In this document: piece after piece, positions 61,201 to 64,000 of the stretch
Layout of the letters: the number at the start of each line of letters is the position of its first letter
Numbering within the stretch: position 1 is the stretch's first letter
From: Ornithodoros turicata
Lineage: Eukaryota > Arthropoda > Arachnida > Ixodida > Argasidae
Length of the DNA: 64,000 nucleotides
Assembly: GCF_037126465.1 (NCBI RefSeq)
Contig: NC_088210.1
Span: 19,431,511-19,495,510 of the forward strand
Direction of reading: 5' to 3'
Translations under genes and position numbers: made by a program
Notes under the pieces: model-generated
Database searches by the model: none
Seen by the model: only the letters and a program-made list of their open reading frames with translations
Told to the model about the DNA's origin: nothing

Positions 61201-64000
61201 GCGTTACAAGCGCAAAATACAGTTTACATCATGCTAATGCAGAGTAGATCTTTCCCCATTTTTTTTTTCTTTTTTCAACATCAACAACGTCAGCTCAAGT
61301 GGCTTTTTTTAGCCCCATTTTTTTTTTGAATGAGTCATAGTGCAAGCGACTGGGGGCTTGCACTATAGACTGTTGGCCTCTAGGTCCTGGGACATTGGCG
61401 TCCGTGACACAATCCCTGGATGCGAGCAATGAGTTCAAAATTGGCACCCCACGACATGATCAGGTGATAATGAGCACTGCTTACGTCCTCTGCCTCAAAG
61501 TCTGCCATCAGAAAAAAAAAGGGCCTGGGTGAACACTCAGTTAAGGGAACCACAGGTGGCCAAAAGCACTTACGAAGCCAGGTAGTTGTTCCGTTACCAA
61601 GTACTTTGCTGCTTCCACAACCAATGATTTCTCCTTCCTCAGCTGGTTCTCCTGAAGTAAAATACCACTCGCCAATAAGTTTCAGTTTAGCCACATGACT
61701 ACACCAAAGACTAAAAACAATGAAACAGTTTTTCAGGTGGAACACCGAAACTCACATCGCCTGCAGGCTTTACACCGGGAGAAAACACATCAGGGTTGAA
61801 GCGTACATCAAATTCTGCAGGATAAGAACATAGCATTAGACAAACTGATGCAAAGATAAAAATATACTAGAACTAGAGCTGTATAAACTGCTCAGAAAAG
61901 GTAATCCGGTCACAGGTACAGTTACTCATCAAATGTAACCGAAGACCGCGTGTTGTGTTTAGTGTGGCAGATATTGCAATGCCTCCCCAAAAATAATTTC
62001 AAAAAAGGTTGCCCATGCCGAAAGCTCGCAACTTATGTAACAGGCTGGATCACATAGATGTTTCTGAAGAATGCAACTAATATGCCTAAAATTAAACCCC
62101 TGAACAGACGCAGGAAAGCGTATCTAACAGCGACGGTACATTAGTCGTTCTATTAGTCGTTATTAGTGTGGTGCATACATACTACAGTAGAATCTCGATG
62201 ATACGATCACGGATGATACGAATTTCGGGATGATACGAATTCTTTTCCGGTCCCGGCCAGAATGCCTATTCTTCCCATGTATTAGAGTTCGGATGATACG
62301 AACGCGTTATCTTGCCTTTACGGATGATACGAATGAGCCGAAGATGCGACAGAGGTCGTTCCCCCGTGACGCGAGAGCGCGCGAGTCATGCTGCCGCGTC
62401 TTTCGAAAAGGGAGGGCGATCCTCACCACGAACTCCCTTACATCATGTAGCGCAATGCAAGCAATGACTTTCCTTTTGGTGGTGGTGGTGGTGGTGGAGA
62501 TAAGATCAAAGCGATTGAACGGCCCGGAACCTTATCACCTTATCTCTGTTTCGACCTTTTTACCCCCCTCGCAACAATAAACCGCGAAGCTGTGTGACAT
62601 CGCTCTGGCGAAAAACAGCGACCGGAACCCCAGAACACGTGGAGGGAACATATCAGGACAACTTGTGGCAACATTACGCGTCACCATTCCGAAAGTCGGC
62701 TTCACCTAACGCCTGCTTGCTTTAGGAGAAGCTCGCTTTAGATCACTGTCGCGCGACCCGCGGGTGAAAAGCGCGTGCTACGTCTTTTGAATCATCTCGC
62801 GTGTTTGGGCAGCATTCGCCAAAAACGGAGACACAAAAGCGTTACGACCGACCTCTTTCATTGACAGTAACGGAAAATGAACAGTCACTGTCTATTTTCT
62901 TGCCTCAATTTTTATTTTGGTATAATTCGTTTGATACGAATTTCGGATGATACGAATTTTTTCCGCGACCCCGTGAGATTCGTATCATCGAGATTCTACT
63001 GTACAATGAATTGTACCTACAAATTCTATGAAACAGAACTTCCACAAGAACAGTTAAAACCCCAGAGTAGGAACGTGCCCTTTGAGTGTAGTTACATTAC
63101 GCTAAATGCGAAAAAGAGACCCCCCCCCAATTTGCAGACGGAAATTTACATACTTTCCATCAAACCGCAGCACAAAGTACATAACTGCTGTCCCATAATA
63201 GCTGCTGTACAAGTCACAGACGAAGTGTAAGTAAAGTATTCTTAAAATGATAAAAGGTACAATTACTTACTTACTTACAGCAGCTCAACCACTTATAATT
63301 CGGGCCTGACTTTTTCGGGTTTTATTTTCGGCCAAATTTGGGGGGTAAATATCGGGTGACATTTTTCATTTGAAAATTCGGGTGTATTCGGGTGATTTTT
63401 TTTTTTGTTTAATAAAAATTTGTCTTAACACGGAACTAGTGTTTAGCAATGTTATCAAACTTTATTTTAATGCACGCTTATGAGTGTGCCACGCGACCTG
63501 GATGTTTTCGGGTAGATTCGGGTTAAACCCGAATTTGACAGATTTCGTTCGGGGGGTAAATATCGGGCGGATACGGGTTTAACCCTAAAAAGTCAGGCCC
63601 TACTTATAATTACTTGACAGCTCTGACCAGAACTCACCCGTGTCCTTAAGTGATCCCACACCCTGTGCAGCTTTGGCTATGACATCCTTGTGGTTGTCCA
63701 CTGCAGAAAATTGTCATTAGCAGAGCATTGTACCGCCACGGATCTCAGCCAAGCTAAGCTCACCTCCTTCAATTACTTCCTTCTTTTCTTCCTCCGTCCC
63801 CGGGTTGCTCTCTAGGGCATGCAGATGGTAAGCAGCGAGCTTCATGAAAAGAACATACCGGGACCTGCAAAGAGGGGACCGCACATCGTATCCCTTTTGA
63901 TGCCCTAATATGGTGTTCCCTGGAGACTCACTCCACAAACGCATCCACCAACTCCTGGCGCAGTGTACACAACTGGTGCCGGTGACGCCTTGGAAAGCCT
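53031..64000 (-). CDS. CLUH: clueless/CLUH, C-terminal part (clustered mitochondria protein)
   Basis: Cytosolic RNA-binding protein needed for mitochondrial distribution and for translation of nuclear-encoded mitochondrial mRNAs. The 5' half lies beyond the right edge. Minus-strand exons: >64000-63932, 63864-63764, 63700-63638, 61814-61756, 61651-61574, 59910-59840, 59631-59559, 59470-59254, 57259-56781, 56281-56075, 55003-54918, 54808-54679, 54603-54472, 53416-53343 and 53154-53031 (TGA). Phases agree at every junction. Diagnostic blocks in order: [57 protein letters not shown], then the TPR-like array [62 protein letters not shown], and finally [11 protein letters not shown]. Introns hold at least seven transposon insertions, none of which breaks an exon. 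Confidence 0.95.
53672..54098. mobile_element. MITE with CAGTAATGGCCAGTAGTT ends
   Basis: CAGTAATGGCCAGTAGTTAA is mirrored by AGTAGTTAGTGGCCATCACTG; AGTTAAACTAC-like units recur inside both arms. Flanking octamers ACTCACAC and ATACACAC match at 6 of 8 positions, a decayed hAT-like duplication. In a CLUH intron. Confidence 0.6.
55124..55719. mobile_element. piggyBac-type MITE flanked by TTAA, with internal TA microsatellite
   Basis: TTAA (55124-55127) plus AGGGGCACTAAAA mirrors TTTCAGTGCCCTT plus TTAA (55716-55719). A (TA)n stretch lies near 55171-55215. In a CLUH intron, same family as 27826-28337. Confidence 0.65.
56326..56764. mobile_element. hAT-type MITE, TAGGGCCTGAC family, copy 1
   Basis: TAGGGCCTGACTTTTTCGGG and the mirrored CCTAAAAAGTCAGGCCCTA are flanked by GGAATAAG at 56318-56325 and 56765-56772. 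Internal CGGGTTTAACCC/GGGTAAATA-type motifs recur. In a CLUH intron. Confidence 0.85.
57460..57805. mobile_element. MITE, GTGTATTCACACGAGCGAC family, copy 5
   Basis: GCCGTGTATTCACACGAGCG at the left, GCGTGAATACACGG at the right, and the palindrome AGCAGACGACACCGTC ... CCTGTCGTCTGCT in the middle. In a CLUH intron. Confidence 0.75.
60755..60965. mobile_element. mariner-type MITE with TA duplication and internal hairpin
   Basis: CAGGGCGTTCAAAATTAAGC mirrors GCTTAATTTTGAACACACTG, flanked by TA. An inner hairpin pairs GTAAGAAACAG with CTGTTTCTTAC. 211 bp, in a CLUH intron. Confidence 0.75.
62185..63001. mobile_element. full-length pogo/Tigger-like MITE with GATACGAAT repeats
   Basis: CAGTAGAATCTCGATGATACG and the mirrored CGTATCATCGAGATTCTACTG are flanked by TA. 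Subterminal GGATGATACGAATT units repeat at both ends, as in many pogo-like elements. 817 bp, no transposase. A partial copy lies at 32540-33049. Confidence 0.8.
63300..63602. mobile_element. hAT-type MITE, TAGGGCCTGAC family, copy 2
   Basis: TCGGGCCTGACTTTTTCGGG and CCTAAAAAGTCAGGCCCTA, flanked by CTTATAAT at 63292-63299 and 63603-63610. Same family as 56326-56764 but with a shorter interior. In a CLUH intron. Confidence 0.85.

Noticed and set aside
61380..61745. 121-aa minus-strand ORF as a CLUH exon
   Set aside because: The genuine exon within it is only 61651-61574; the rest has no CLUH similarity and the downstream exon at 59910 joins in phase without it.

Overview
This is a window of animal nuclear DNA. 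The genes are intron-rich, with GT-AG introns, short exons and AATAAA-type poly(A) signals, and none is bacterial. The gene set (histone H2B E3 ligase Bre1, IFT22, clueless/CLUH, a Rab34/36-type GTPase, cobalamin adenosyltransferase, mitochondrial oxoglutarate carrier, GAPDH, spermidine synthase) is metazoan. Protein divergence, tRNA-derived SINEs and a very dense load of short inverted-repeat DNA transposons suggest an arthropod, probably a chelicerate such as a tick. The species is inference; no database was searched.

Layout: 1-7509 (+) is the 3' part of a gene for a large acidic, repeat-bearing protein with a coiled-coil tail. 9837-16877 (-) is a complete 10-exon SLC25A11. It lies head-to-head with GAPDH (+; non-coding first exon near 17228, coding 17967-19381). 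GAPDH runs tail-to-tail into spermidine synthase (-; 19508-23260), which is head-to-head with Bre1/RNF20 (+; 24923-32111). 32200-35670 holds nested transposons, including a decayed hAT element with an exact 8-bp target duplication. IFT22 (+; 35671-37851) converges on an unusual gene (-; 39077-42349) joining a Rossmann-type 3-hydroxyacyl-CoA dehydrogenase N-domain to a C-terminal RING. 42350-45943 is repeats. MMAB (+; 45944-47369) and a Rab34/36-like GTPase (+; 47913-50433) follow. The 3' half of CLUH (-; 53031 to beyond 64000) ends the window.

Exon boundaries were assembled by hand. For every complete gene the coding exons sum to a multiple of three and splice phases agree across every junction: SLC25A11 312 aa, GAPDH 334, SRM 289, Bre1 919, IFT22 186, RING fusion 303, MMAB 224, Rab 253. 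These are mostly unrelated housekeeping genes; SLC25A11, MMAB and CLUH share a mitochondrial theme. No tRNA, rRNA or CRISPR array was recognised.

The most interesting items are the dehydrogenase-RING fusion, which lacks the catalytic histidine of the family; the orphan repeat protein; a Rab whose C terminus lacks a canonical prenylation motif; and several non-autonomous transposon families whose ends and target-site duplications can be read directly.
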